64,000 nucleotides of DNA from Tenodera sinensis (GCA_030765045.1 CM060968.1:105197904-105261903); one strand, 5' to 3'. Numbered from the stretch's first letter, positions 22,318 through 35,583 are shown. Notes: generated by a model from the letters alone, not told the origin. Made by a program: numbers and translations.

Positions 22318-22915
22318 TTTACTTTCTCTACTACGTATAATAAATAGGGTAAATATTGTATTCCATCCAAATTTCGATGTCGAGATTTCATCGGAAATAC
22401 ATGTTGTGGCAATCCCTGAATAATAAAAAAAAAAAAAGCATTTTTAGAAAATGATCTGTGTTCGAAGAAAATCCCTTCACTCTAGAGAACCCTTTACATG
22501 GAATAGCTTTCAAAATGTTTTATTTTATCAAGAAATGGTTCTAACAATTTTGATTAAAATAAATGTTTGTTGTGCTAGACAAAGTACATATCTACATAAA
22601 CTACTTCCGAGATATTCCTTGTTATTTGTTTGAAGTTTTGAATGTTGATAGTTTTCTCAAATAGGAGCACGTTCTTTCTGTCTCCTCCCCCCCCCCCCCC
22701 TTGGCCATGCAAGGAGAACGGCATTTCAAACATTTGACTATCACTCAAAGCCTGCTGTATTTCCCTTGCACCTACAAGGAAATTAGTAATAAGATAGTTG
22801 CCACAAAAATGTATCTCTCTTAACGTGAAGTAGGCAGAGTAATAGGCATTTTAAGAATAATTTATACAAGAATGGGGAAAGTGACGTCAGTTTAACACAT
22901 TAGATATTTCCTGAG
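22318..22915 (+). mobile_element. Family A repeat with internal deletion
   Basis: Both ends are present (TTTTTACTTTCTCTACTACG at 22317 and a diverged AGAATGGGGAAAGTGACGTC end near 22880). The TG tract and the stretch after it are deleted: AAAATGATCTGTGTTCGAAG runs directly into ATCCCTTCACTCTAGAGAAC. A poly-C run lies at 22686-22700. Confidence 0.8.
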
Positions 22916-23229
22916 GTATGTTAGTGCACACATCTCCGACCTCAACAAGATTCAATTATACAATAAGACTGTCTACATTCGGTGCCAAAATTATACGGAC
23001 AGGATTAAACAGCTGTCTCTTTTCAGTTCAACCACAGGCTGCACAAATTCACTGGCAGTAACACGTAAGGTAACGTTTGTGTTGTGAATTCAAATGAGAG
23101 GATTTTAACCATTTTCAAAGGAACCAAATTTGGTGCGTAATTCTGGCAAATTTAACAACTCAAATGAACAAGAAGAAATACATTGCATGGCTAAAAGTGT
23201 TTACTTCTTTAATGAGTGCAAGTACGACT
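22916..23229. other. No recognisable feature
   Basis: Non-coding sequence without noted repeats. Confidence 0.5.
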
Positions 23230-23300
23230 AAAATACAATTGGTATTTAAATGTCTTCCAAGGATGCGAGACGAAGATTTTGAAGAAAATTCTATCACCTA
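23230..23300 (+). mobile_element. Family A internal fragment
   Basis: GGTATTTAAATGTCTTCCAA followed by GATGCGAGACGAAGATTTTG are internal family A landmarks. The sequence breaks off immediately before the tRNA-like element at 23305. Confidence 0.65.
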
Positions 23301-23304
23301 TATA

Positions 23305-23374
23305 TCCTCTGCAGCGCAGTGGTAGCGCACCTGCCTTTGGTGCGGAGGACCCGGGTTCAATCCCCGGTACAGGT
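23305..23374 (+). mobile_element. tRNA-Gln-like SINE head or tRNA pseudogene
   Basis: The stretch can be folded as a tRNA: D arm GCGC-AGTGGTA-GCGC, anticodon loop CTTTGGT giving anticodon TTG (Gln), and T arm CCGGG-TTCAATC-CCCGG. The acceptor stem (TCCTCTG / TACAGGT) pairs poorly, and the anticodon stem is only four weak pairs. Sequence continuing downstream (GGCCCGAGTTCAATCCCAAG) looks like a duplicated B-box. A SINE head or pseudogene is therefore more likely than a working tRNA gene. Confidence 0.65.
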
Positions 23375-23539
23375 ATAGGGCCAAGACGGCCCGAGTTCAA
23401 TCCCAAGGACCCGCATATAATAGTATTGTCAAAAGCTCGTATAATAAGTTACGGTGCTGTTATATGACCCCCTACAAACACTACACACATTAAATTACTG
23501 ACAACGGAAATGGACTTTGGCGGCGAATAGCGGAAATTT

Positions 23540-23820
23540 CGAGAAGAGATAAAATAAGAAACGTTTTTAGGAATTTTAAAGAAGTAAAATCAAATTTCGG
23601 ATGAGATTACATTCAAACAATTGATATGGCATGGACATGTTAGAAGAATGCTTGCAGATAGAACACTAAAAAATGTTTTGTAGTGGGTACTATAAAAAAA
23701 TCGGAAGAGAAGACAACCACCAATTACTTGGAAGGATAATATTACACACTATAAAGATATTGGATTTGGAAGAGGAGCATTGAGAAGAATGGAGTAGGGC
23801 TATAGGAAGTTGGTTACACA
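23540..23820 (+). pseudogene. LINE reverse transcriptase C-terminal relic
   Basis: At 23621 the frame reads LIWHGHVRRMLADRTLKNVL, the 'WHGHV-RM-DDR--K-V' block common downstream of the polymerase domain in RTE-like elements. A stop follows. After a frameshift, a downstream stretch reads EEWSRAIGSWLH, also typical of the terminal 'W-----R--W' region. Short and broken. Confidence 0.7.
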
Positions 23821-23822
23821 TT

Positions 23823-24534
23823 AAAAATCTGATGTGTTGCACTCACATGACTTTCTCTACAGTTGTACTAACCATTCCTACGAACTGTAATTCCTATACC
23901 TTCTTCGATTTAATTGAGATAAACATTTGTGCAAATTATCTTATTGCTTATTTCCTTGTAGGTACAAGCAGACTATCGGATTACAGTAGGGTTTGAGTGA
24001 TGGTCAAATCTTTTAAAGCTTTCTAATTTTGCTCTTTGCACAGCTAAGGTATAAAAATAAATAACAATGTTCTATTTGACGTAAATTTAATTATTCTAAA
24101 ACTCACACAAATAACAAGGCATATCTCCATAATGGTTCACTCTACAAAAAAAATTACTTAGACACAAATTGTATGTTTTAGCAAGATCTACATTTTTGTA
24201 TAGTAAGATTTGGTCTACCTCTTATGGTTTACCAATTGTGCAAAAGCCATCCAGAGTAGACAACATGGTCTATACCGAAAAAATTCAAAATATACATTTC
24301 TTTTGCCATAAAATATCGTAAACATACGGTATTTTAGTCAAAATAGTTAGAGAAAGGGAACATTTTCGAAAATTTTTCAATGCAAAGGGTAGTTTAGGGT
24401 GAAGCATTTTTCTTCAAAATCTTCGGGTCGTATGCTTAAAAGATATTAAACTTTAATACCAACTTTGGTTTTTAAGCGACTTTTCGTTGTTGAGTTATAC
24501 TGTGTAAAGACTGAGACACACACACACGCGCGCG

Positions 24535-24583
<49 letters not shown>

Positions 24584-24632
24584 GGTGGAATATAATAGCT
24601 ATTTTCTCTAGTTGGTAATAGAGAAAGTAAAA
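23823..24632 (-). mobile_element. Family A repeat, nearly complete
   Basis: It starts AAAAATCTGATGTGTTGCAC, has every body landmark, then an AC/GC microsatellite (24516-24580). It lacks the segment between the microsatellite and the ATATAATAGCTATTTTCTCT terminus. It ends AATAGAGAAAGTAAAA. Confidence 0.92.
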
Positions 24633-24659
24633 CGCGATTAAATAAATAAAATTAAAATA

Positions 24660-24725
24660 ATACGCTATCTCTATCATAGACTTCCAACAAACCTCTCAGA
24701 AAGCAAGTTCGTATGTTGTGAACTG
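24660..24725 (+). repeat. Dispersed repeat P4, copy 1
   Basis: CAACAAACCTCTCAGAAAGC followed by AAGTTCGTATGTTGTGAAC matches, inverted, 28690-28760 (CAACAAACTTCTCAGAATAC, AAGTTCGTATCTTGCGAAC). Class unknown. Confidence 0.55.
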
Positions 24726-25305
24726 AAAGAGCGGTATCTACGCACAGCGTATATATTTTAATGCTTTTAAATTTATTCATGAAAGAATTCTAATCAACAC
24801 GAGGATCTGAGCTCCCAAGATATGCAGATCATAAATTAGTTATCAGTAGGCTCAGATTTCCGCGCGGTATTAGTTATAATAAAGTAAACCTGGCATGAAA
24901 TAGGACTTCGCATACCATACCTTAGGTTGGACGGACATCTGCTCATAATTGCACCAGTTCCGTGAGGGCGAGTCTATGCGTTTGCTAACGGTGTTTTCCA
25001 AATGCGTAGACCGGCTAGTGGCGTTTCATTAACGGTATCAACTGTCTGAACTGTTAAATCATTTAGCACTGACCATTTTTCTTCTCTATCTTGTAGCAGC
25101 TCACACCCGTTTGGTATTCTATACACAGGGTGCGTCACAAATTGTAGATGCACTTTGAACTTTCACGAATATTTTACTCTCCGACCTACAAGTTACTTAA
25201 ATGTTCAGAATAGTGGCCTTTAGCATCGATACATTTCACAGCAACTTGAATATCATCCAAAATTGTGTCTACGATTTGGAAATGCATGTGTCTAACGTAT
25301 TTAAT
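24726..25305. other. No recognisable feature
   Basis: Non-coding sequence without noted repeats. Confidence 0.5.
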
Positions 25306-26190
<885 letters not shown>

Positions 26191-26670
26191 AATTTTTACA
26201 TCACTCTTAGCTGTATGTTTGTTGTACTTATTTTATTATTTCATTTATACGCCACCTTTAAATTAATGGCTATATCGGGGCCCTTTATTCCCATAACGAC
26301 AACAATATGTACTCGTACAAAATGCTATTACAGAGTTTCCCTTCGAGACTGTCTACAACTGCCAAGCGGACCTGCAGAGGTCCTAGAGGATGATAAACAA
26401 GTGGTCGAAGTTTTTAGCAATTGTAAAGTTGAACCTAAGGAATTGAAATTTTAGATATCGAAATTTAATACCTTTAGAACCTTCTTATAAGTTCTGGAAG
26501 AATTTTCGGACTGATTACCCATGGTCTGCTGGACTGAGTGACCACAGTAGTTTTGCACCCTAAAGTATTACCGCCACTAGCACCCCCCTCCAGAACAATA
26601 TTCGTGCACCCTTAACTTCAAGTGTGTTGGGCCGAGGTCTGCTCGTAAGTTAATAATTTCTTCTGAAGGA

Positions 26671-26673
<3 letters not shown>
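26191..26673. other. No recognisable feature
   Basis: The C-terminal part of the plus-strand frame 25942-26454 lies here (LRDCLQLPSGPAEVLEDD, then KQVVEVFSNCKVEPKELKF). I do not recognise it. The upstream part of that frame is a CA-repeat artefact. Confidence 0.45.
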
Positions 26674-26714
<41 letters not shown>

Positions 26715-27125
26715 GTTTTCATTCTATAGATAATTTTTTTTACTGTTAAGATAATTAGATGTACATTTATCTACCTGAAAACTGCTGAAGATATTGCACT
26801 GAAAATTTAGAGTGCGAAGAGTGCCAAAGAATATCTTTGGCGTAGTTTGCATCGTTTTATGGTGTATTTTAAGGCGTTAGTTTTACCGCTAACTTGGGCA
26901 CTCATCAAGTTTTCCCCTTAGATTTTAAGCCTTCAAAGGCGTAGCCAACAAGGTATGATAATAGATCTGTATGGCAAACTGAATGCACTCACTTTACTTC
27001 TTTCTCTTTTAGCCGATACTATCAAGAGCATAAACATATATTTCGTTTCTTCGACATTTTGTAATCTTTGTTATGGTTATTGGCGTAACTATTTACTAGA
27101 AGTGACCACCCTTATGCTATTATTA
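26674..27125 (+). repeat. Dispersed repeat P2, copy 2, with (AT)n
   Basis: An AT tract at 26674-26712 precedes sequence matching 18600-18960 in the same order and orientation. Both copies place the AT tract at the left edge, so it is probably part of the element or its target preference. Confidence 0.72.
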
Positions 27126-27682
27126 CTGCTATTTTAAAAAGCTGTGCAAATTCACAGAAATGTAGTTAAATTTTAATGACATCCAAGAAAGGCGGTTTAT
27201 TGCATAGGTGTTAGAAGAGAAACCTTCTTTCGAAAGCAGAAACTGTATTATAATGTAATAGAGAAACATTTTTAGAACAATTTTGATACAAATTCTAATT
27301 CGATTATAAATATAGAAAGAATTTGTAGCAGGAATAAACGTTTTTGTATTTTTCAATGTAATTTTGCATTGCTTACTGTATTGTTTTACACGTTTTTGTG
27401 GTTCCAAGGACAAAGTTAGAGGTTTTCTTATAACACAAATTTGGAGATAAATCTAAAGAAAGTTACAACTTTACTTTTATACCACGCCAGGTATAAAATG
27501 TCCTCATTAGAGTGCCACGCCTCTTGCCCTGTATTGCAACTATCAGCGGTTCATTGGTGAGAACTTATGCCTCGTCCCTTGGAGACCCCGTAGACAAGAG
27601 GGTCTCAGTGTTGCCTAGAGACGGGAATTTTGGTGCTAGCACTGGCTGCCACGATCGTGTGGTTATAGCGTTCTGCAAAATA
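27126..27682. other. No recognisable feature
   Basis: Non-coding. GACCCCGTAGACAAGAGGGT and the nearby GC-richer bases (27500-27660) are not identified. Confidence 0.5.
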
Positions 27683-28557
27683 AAAAATCTGATGTGTTGC
27701 ACTCACATGACTTTCTCTACTCTTGTACTAACCATTCTTACAAACTCTTATTCCTATATCTTCTTCGTGTTAGTTAAAATAAACATTTGTACAAATTATC
27801 TTATTGCTTATTTCCTTGTAGGTGCAAGGGGAATATTGGAATACAGTAGGCTTTGTGCGATAGTCAAATCTTTTAAAGCTTTGAGATTCCGTTCTCTTTG
27901 TACACGTAACATATAAAAATGAACAACGATGACCCATTTCACGAAAGTTCCAAGTTTTCCGAAACTCACACACATAACAAGGTATATCTCCGAAATGGTT
28001 CACCCTACAAGAAACTTTATTGAGACATAAATTGTGTATTTTAGCAAGATCTACATTTTTTGTATAGTATAATTTGGTCTATCTCTAACGGTTTACCAGT
28101 TATGCAAAAGTCGTCCAGAGTAAATACGACTACAGGGGCTATAGACAGAAAATTCAAGATATACATTTCATTTTTCATAAAAATATCTCATACATATGAC
28201 ATTTTAATCAAAATCGTTAGAGCCATTTTCAAGAAAATCAAAATTTTCGAAAAATTTTCTATGTAAAGGGTAGTTTAGGGTGGGGCTATTTTCTTCAAAA
28301 TCTTCGTGTCGCATCCTTAAACGACATTAAACTTAAATACCAACTTTGGTTTTTAACCGACTTTTAGTTTTTGAGCTATGCTGTCCACAGTCTGACAGAC
28401 TGACAGACTGACAGATACAGACACACACACGGACCTTTTTCTAAAAATGCTTTTTTTGGATTCAGGGGGCCTCAAAACATGTATTTCTGGTGAAATCTCG
28501 ACTTCGAATTTTTGGGTGGAACACAATACTTCCCCTACTTACCAGAAGAGAAAGTAA
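27683..28557 (-). mobile_element. Family A repeat, best-preserved complete copy
   Basis: Reading left to right it starts AAAAAATCTGATGTGTTGCA and ends CAGAAGAGAAAGTAAAAA. Both termini and every internal landmark are present. The microsatellite position holds GACAGACT/GACAGA repeats followed by a short AC run (28393-28430). The downstream flank repeats AAATCTGAT, so the exact boundary and target duplication are ambiguous. This copy is the best reference for the family. Confidence 0.95.
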
Positions 28558-29953
<1,396 letters not shown>

Positions 29954-29954
29954 C

Positions 29955-29970
29955 TGGCGTCAGAAGTGGG
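29955..29970 (+). other. Probable primer-binding site of an LTR retrotransposon
   Basis: TGGCGTCAGAAGTGGG starts one base after the LTR terminus. It has the TGG start and 16-base length expected for pairing with a tRNA 3' end; a Leu-type tRNA is my guess from memory. The internal coding region is not found downstream. Confidence 0.6.
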
Positions 29971-30124
29971 CTTTGCCCAATTGTCATTTTGATACAATAT
30001 ATTTACATGACAAAAAATATATCTTGTACCTTTTGGATGTAGCCTTTGAAACCCTCTTCAATTTGAGTCAATTTTGTATACTTCTGTAAAATGGTAAATT
30101 GAAAAATAATAGATCAAAACGCAC

Positions 30125-30310
30125 TGAACAAAAAGTTTGATCAGGTTCAAAGCCAGCCCAAACCGATGGTTTTTAAGTGTGCTTAAAAACGACAGCTCCA
30201 TGTCAGTAGATTTACTGGCATGTAAAAGAACTCCTGCGGGACGAAATTCCGGCACACCGGTGACGCTGATGTGATCCTGGCAATTGACAACGTAGTTAAA
30301 TAAGAAAATA
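30125..30310 (+). mobile_element. SINE family S1, copy 2 (head-truncated)
   Basis: It starts in a degraded B-box (GGTTCAAAGCCAGCCCAAAC), then has GATGGTTTTTAAGTGTGCTT, CTCCATGTCAGTAGATTTAC, GGCACACCGGTGACGCTGAT and ends GTAGTTAAATAAGAAAATA. It closely matches 10903-11130 (minus) but lacks the A-box. No target duplication is evident. Confidence 0.88.
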
Positions 30311-30399
30311 TTATTTTTAATTCTACATCGCACACGGATGTGTAAATTAATTAAAACTATATTTGATTTAACAAGAAGTAGACAATGGTTTGTAGATGA

Positions 30400-30800
30400 G
30401 TGAGTAGAGAAGGTTATATTGTCGCCCATCGCATTATTGTCGGCACTATCGCAAAGGAGCCGAAGGGAAGAGACAGAGAATGGCCGCATTGTTGGGCGCT
30501 TGTCGAAAGAGAGAAAGGAATAGAGACTTCTGGAATTTTCTGATTTGTATTTCACCGCAATAATAACTGAACTTTCCTGAAGTTTCCAGAATAGTGCTTG
30601 GGAGATATAAATAGCGGTAAAGTGTGAGAAGGGACAGTTTTTGTGTTACTAATTCGGAGCCGTGCTGTTGGTGAATCGGTAAAGACTTTCTTGCTGTTGC
30701 AACGAGTGTACAAAGTTACTGTTTACGGAAATAAAAGTGTTTCTTTATCTCGACTACATCTGTCTTCTTTACTTTACACCCACCAAAGTCACAATATGCA
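30400..30800 (+). promoter_or_regulatory. LTR-like regulatory block: TATA box and polyadenylation signal
   Basis: TATAAAT at 30606-30612 is followed 118 bases later by AATAAA at 30730-30735, with no reading frame of note between them. This spacing resembles an LTR U3-R arrangement or a compact promoter. The boundaries are not defined, and no second LTR is seen. Confidence 0.4.
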
Positions 30801-31019
30801 TGTACCTGCATCAGATTTCTATTGAAGAGCACGATTTTTAAAGTGATTACATAGTGATCCGCATTTATCGTGCTATATCCTTTTAGCTACAACAATGTAG
30901 AGAAAGTCACATAGATGCATATTTATTTCAGAAGTCCTCAAAACATTAATTTCCAAAGAAATTGTGAAGCAAATATAGTGCGTCCTCTACCTACTAAATG
31001 TGGCACAGTTTATAAAAAC

Positions 31020-31455
31020 TCTATTGTCTTCTAAACTTTTGCACAAATACACATTTTTCCTCTTCGTGGTTAACAAGATCTAAATCTCTCGTGAACCTTG
31101 AATCTTCTTCACAACGAGCGTGCCACTAAGACACTGACAAACTCAAAACTGTAAACCCGAAAGAACTAAACATATCTAATAGTCAAACCTGTAACTCTGC
31201 TGTTTCTTTGCCTCCTTATATAGCAAGGATGATGTCCCACGTACCTTTCGAGAACTTCAAACACGACAACGATGACGTAACGAGATTTTTCTCGAAGGCT
31301 CTGTTGAAGAACCCTTTTGGTTCTGCTGATAGATTGTTAGTCACGTATACTCAAACAGTCGCGCGAGGCAACCTGACGATGGGTGCCTTTGCTCGCCGGT
31401 CTGGTACATAATGTGAAGTATCTTAGCCCGCCTGTCCTTTGTTATCCGCCGCCAC
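31020..31455 (-). mobile_element. Family L LTR, copy 2
   Basis: The reverse complement matches 35150-35420: AACAAAGGACAGGCGGG / AACAAAGGACAGACGGG, CTTCGCGCGA / CTCGCGCGACTG, and TATATAAGGA / ATATATAAGA (TATA box at about 31212-31220). Its 3' part (GTGTATTTGTGCAAAAGTTT) matches the 29880 region of copy 1, which confirms that the three fragments belong to one family. A degenerate piece resembling family A ends lies beside it at 30895-31010. Confidence 0.72.
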
Positions 31456-31689
31456 CAGTGTTTATCCATTACAAGCAAGAACAGAATGTACTAAGCAAGG
31501 ATTTGGAAATAACCTATGCATACAACAGCTGGTAAAAATGGCCAAAAGCCTAATAGTTGAAACTTCAAAAATCAGCCATTATAGAGTAACTTCCGGTAAT
31601 AGCAGTGCCCCTCATGCGGCCAGTCCCGGGTTGAGATTCCGTCAACTGACCAACCCGACGGATGTTTTCGTGTCTTCATTCATTTAAAG

Positions 31690-32209
31690 GACAAATACCG
31701 AATTAAATAATTAATACCACGACCCAAGGTTCCACATTCAGGCTAAAGGTATTTTAAAATTGAAAATAGATGGTAATAGCGATTGTTCTCCCATCTGTCC
31801 ATAGATCATGAAATCAACTTGACTAGTGCCAGAGGCTCCAGAGGCAGTTCGAGTCAAATGGGGAAGCTTATTCCCCCACCCGAAGTGTCTTTACCGCAGT
31901 ACCTAGCCGTTATACGGCTTTACCTGCGCGATAGTATGGTGTTTTGGTCTACAGGGATTTAAACTCTGGGAATGTTTGGGATCAGGGGTATTTTAGGGAC
32001 AAGATGGATGATTGTAGGGATTGGTCCATGAACGGGCACTGCCCATACATGCTGATTGGCTGGTTAGTCAATCAGGTGACGCGCTAATCTCCTCCTGGTT
32101 CTGGCCGTCAGTCACTCACTGAGAGGTGATCTGAGTTAGGCGTTTTACTCTGTTTTAAGTACAGATATTCATTTTGCCTTTCCCATCTGCGAAAATTAGA
32201 CCGTTGGAC
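31690..32209 (-). other. Probable 3' UTR of the Jockey-like LINE
   Basis: Lies directly downstream of the reverse transcriptase stop codon. It is GC-richer than its surroundings and has no frames. A poly-A tail or target duplication cannot be recognised, so the outer limit is uncertain. Confidence 0.5.
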
Positions 32210-33268
32210 TTAAGATGTCCTTCGGCAATTTTTAGATGGTAGTCGGCGAGGCTCTCTCTGGTCATATTGTCCCAGAGTATTCACCAGTGGATTAGGGTGG
32301 TTCTGGAGTTTGTTGTACATTGTTCGAGCGCGGGTTTTAATCACGTCGACAATGTATGGGATGCCGGAATGTTCGTGAAGGATGTGGGCAGGAAATCTCC
32401 AACCAGTGTCGTAGATCATCCTTAATGCCCGATTCTGCAACGTCTGGAGTCTGATGAAGGTGGACTTTGCCACCACTCCCCAGATCTCACATCCGTACAG
32501 GACCAGAGGCGGGATGATCGCACGATACAGCTGGAGTTTCAGGCGAATGGGCATGGTTTTGGAGCTGAGGATGGGATACAACTGCCGTAGGGCTGCATGA
32601 CCTTGTAGTACTTTGCCCCTGACATGATGCCTATACGTTAGCCGCCGGTCCAACGTGACCCCGAGATACTTCGCCGTAGTGACCCAAGGGATCCGACGGC
32701 GCCGAAGCACGAGGTCCTGCGGGAGCCGGTTTGCCAGCGTGTTGGCCAGGAGAATCGCAGAGCTTTTCTCCGGGTTGATAGACATGCGCCAGTTCTCGCA
32801 CCATCTACTGATGGTACAGAGGTGGGCTTGTACTTGACGGTAGCTGTAGCGCGGGTTCTTGTTTGCTGCGAAGATCATGAGATCGTCCGCATACTGACAG
32901 ATGTGAGTGTTGGGGTGCGTGGGGAGATCGGCCATGTAAGCATTAAAGAGTGCTGGTGACAGTACACTGCCCTCGGGAACTCCTGCGCCAATGGGCCTTT
33001 CTCGGGAAAATGAACCCTCCACCTTCACTCGGAAGCTACGTTCCTGTAGGAAACTAGCCACCAAGTAAATATATGGAGGGGGGATTTCGTGCTGTATGAG
33101 TTTGTAGATAAGCCCTTCGTGCCAGGTGGTAGAGAACGCCTTTTCCACGTCAAGCAACACTGCCACCGTTTTGGCCCTTTCCTGGTAAGCCAGGGAGGCC
33201 TTTTCGGCTACTCGCAGTAGTTGCTCGGTTGTGGAATGGTCAGAACGAAAACCAAACTGATTTTCCGT
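32210..33268 (-). CDS. Jockey-like LINE ORF2, 5'-truncated reverse transcriptase
   Basis: There are 352 open codons without frameshift, bounded upstream by a TAG at 33269-33271. The protein starts inside the polymerase domain with TENQFGFRSDHSTTEQLLRV, then the first catalytic block AVLLDVEKAF, GVPEGSVLSPALFNAYMADL, and the catalytic CQYADDLMIFA (YADD at 32882-32893). Then follow WRMSINPEKS, KYLGVTLDRRLTYRHHV and the thumb-domain block PPLVLYGCEIWG. The motif after AF is STTWH; related proteins have Asp in place of that Ser, while the catalytic Asp of LLD is kept. The endonuclease, the N-terminal fingers and ORF1 are missing. It cannot be autonomous, but its intact frame suggests a fairly recent insertion. 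The start codon is lost with the truncation. Confidence 0.93.
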   Translation of the reverse strand, partial: TENQFGFRSDHSTTEQLLRVAEKASLAYQERAKTVAVLLDVEKAFSTTWHEGLIYKLIQHEIPPPYIYLVASFLQERSFRVKVEGSFSRERPIGAGVPEGSVLSPALFNAYMADLPTHPNTHICQYADDLMIFAANKNPRYSYRQVQAHLCTISRWCENWRMSINPEKSSAILLANTLANRLPQDLVLRRRRIPWVTTAKYLGVTLDRRLTYRHHVRGKVLQGHAALRQLYPILSSKTMPIRLKLQLYRAIIPPLVLYGCEIWGVVAKSTFIRLQTLQNRALRMIYDTGWRFPAHILHEHSGIPYIVDVIKTRARTMYNKLQNHPNPLVNTLGQYDQREPRRLPSKNCRRTS

Positions 33269-33519
33269 CTACCTGGTGGCTTAGAAGTAGAAATGCAGTC
33301 GCCTAGCACTAAAGTCCACGTGGACACCTGACGAACTACGAGGCCTGCTGTCCGCCGAACCACGAGGTATCTCCTAACAGATTGGTCGCCGTCCGATTGG
33401 TCGCTATGTGAGGCTTTGACGTCTGATTCTCTTTGCATGGCTAGAACTTAGAAACACAATTAACGGCTTCCTATTTGATAAAATTATAAGTATTTGAAAA
33501 TTCAAATGGGTATGTCCAT
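33269..33519. other. Flank of the LINE insertion
   Basis: Contains two direct copies of GATTGGTCGC (33382-33410). The minus-strand frame 33208-33438 crosses the LINE junction in a different frame and is not a gene. Confidence 0.5.
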
Positions 33520-33955
33520 CTACAAATTTATTTGACATAAGCTGTATGCTTTAACAAAATCTACAATTTTTGTGTAGTAAGATTTATCTTACGGTTCACC
33601 AGTTATGCAAAAGGCATTCAGAATGAGAGGACTTCAGAGGCTGTTACATTTCATTTGTCATTAAAATGGCACTTAAATTAAAATCATTAGATCCATTTTT
33701 GAGAAAATCGTAATTCCATAAAAGTTTTCTACCTAAACAGTGGTTTGGAGTGTGGGAATTTTCTTGAAAATCTTCGTGTCACATCCTTGGAAGATGTGAC
33801 TTCGATACTAAGTTTGACATTTTCCGATTTTTCATTTTGAGTTATTCATACACATGCGGTCTCATTCTAATTCTTTTTTATTCGGATAGTTTCAAAAGAT
33901 GTATGAAGTCTCGGTATCACTCTTTTTGGATGGATTACAATACTTCTTCGCATGT
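33520..33955 (-). mobile_element. Family A repeat, diverged partial copy without microsatellite
   Basis: It has TTACGGTTCACCAGTTATGC, TTCATTTGTCATTAAAATGG, TCTTCGTGTCACATCCTTGG and GGATGGATTACAATACTTC in minus-strand family order. Confidence 0.8.
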
Positions 33956-34039
33956 AAATGAGCTTTAAACACAATTTATTTCCACTTCTTCGCATTACCC
34001 ATTTCCAAAATATTCTTTGTTTGTTTGAAATTTGATATA

Positions 34040-34169
34040 ATTACTTTCTGTACTGGTAAGTAGAAGTATTGTATTCCACCCAAAAATCGGATGTCAAGAT
34101 TTCATCGAAAATCTGTTTTCAGGCCCCTGAATAAAAAAGAGTATTTTCAGAAAAAGGTCTGTGTGTGTG

Positions 34170-34223
<54 letters not shown>

Positions 34224-34910
34224 TGTGTCAACATAACTCAAAAACCAAAAGTCGGTTAAAAACCAAAGTTTGTATTTTAGTTTAATGCCTTTCAAGGGTG
34301 CGACACGAAGATTTTGAAGAAAATTAGTCTACCCTAAACTACCCTTTATATCAATCTTTTTATTCGAAAAAATTTATTTTCTTTAAAATGGCTCTAACGA
34401 TGTTGATTAAAATAACATGTTTCAGATATTTTTATGACGAATAAAATGTAGGTATGTTTTGAATTTTCTGTCGATAGCCTATGTGATCCTGTTTTCTCTG
34501 GATGATTTTTGAATAACTCGTAAACCGTAAGAGATAGACAAAATCGTACCATACAAAAATGTAGATCTCTCTAAAACACAATTTATGTCTAAATAAATTT
34601 TTTCTTGCAGAGTGAACCATTTCGGAGATATTCCTTGTTATTTGTGTCAGTTTCCAAACACAAATTTTTGTGAAATGCAACATCGTTGTTCATTTTTTTA
34701 TATGTTAAGCGTGTAAAGAGAAGTGAATCTCAAAGTTTTAAAGGATTTGACTATCGCTCAAAGCCTACTGCATTCTAATAGGCCCCTTGTACCTACAGGG
34801 AAATGAAGTATAAGATAATTTCTGCAAATGTTTATCTCAAGTGACAGGAAGAAGATATAGGAATAAGAGTTAGTAGGAATGGTTAGTACAAGAGTAGATA
34901 AAGTCTGTTT
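34040..34910 (+). mobile_element. Family A repeat, complete copy
   Basis: It runs from ATTACTTTCTGTACTGGTAA to GTACAAGAGTAGATAAAGTC, with a 62-bp TG tract at 34159-34221 and all landmarks. It lies head to head with the copy at 33520-33955, with about 85 bp between them. Confidence 0.93.
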
Positions 34911-35134
34911 CTTGCGATGTTACGGAAATTGTTAAGTCCAATAAAGTCCAATACATAGCTACTCGCATTTAAGCATCTGGCTATTGATTTATTTCCCTCT
35001 ATCCCCCTTTACCTACGACAAAATGTGTCTACAAAATGAGTGAGATAGAAAAAATGAGCTTTGGTACGCACAGTTTTTAGAAACTATGTAATAAGCTACA
35101 GTGAACAGAGAAAATAATGTGAATGTGGCATATT

Positions 35135-35583
35135 GTGACGTCGGGCTCAGTGCGCAACAAAGGACAGACGGGTCCAAGCTACTTCACAGCATATGGCGTG
35201 CCGGTGAGCGGGCAAAGACGTTCAGGACCGGGCTACTTCGCGCGATTGATGTACATGACTGTTAACAATCGAGGTGGCAGAAACAAAAGGAGTTTCGAGA
35301 ACGTTCCCGAGACTTATAGCTGCGTTATTTCCGCTGCGTGGGTATGTAACTAGAGAAAGGTCGGTGTGACGTCATTCTCAATATATAAGATCAGACAAGA
35401 GTCAGTGTTAGAGTTGAGTTACAGACATGAATCTATCAGTGTGTGCGAGACAGTTATGCGTGTGTTTGTCGTCGTGTTGGTACGTCATAAGAAGATTCAA
35501 CGAGCGTCGCGAGTGATTGTAACGTAATTAGGGTATGAGAGACACAGGAAGAGAATATAGACAGTTCAGTGGATATTAAAGCA
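35135..35583 (+). mobile_element. Family L LTR, copy 3 (most of an LTR)
   Basis: Begins TGTGACGTCGGGCTCAGTG (TG start), contains a TATA box ATATATAAGA at about 35380-35389 and ends in ATATTAAAGCATCTG, where family A sequence takes over. The 5' half matches copy 2 (31020-31455, inverted), and the 3' half matches copy 1 (29579-29953). GTGTGCGAGACAGTTATGCG followed by TGTGTTTGTCGTCG (35440-35480) sits where copy 1 has its long GT tract. The frame 35123-35353 inside it is not a gene. Confidence 0.78.

Noticed and set aside
23305..23374. Functional tRNA-Gln gene
   Set aside because: The acceptor stem has mismatches and the anticodon stem is weak. A SINE head or pseudogene fits better.
33208..33438. 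Separate 76-codon minus-strand gene beside the LINE
   Set aside because: It crosses the LINE junction in a shifted frame relative to the genuine reverse transcriptase frame.
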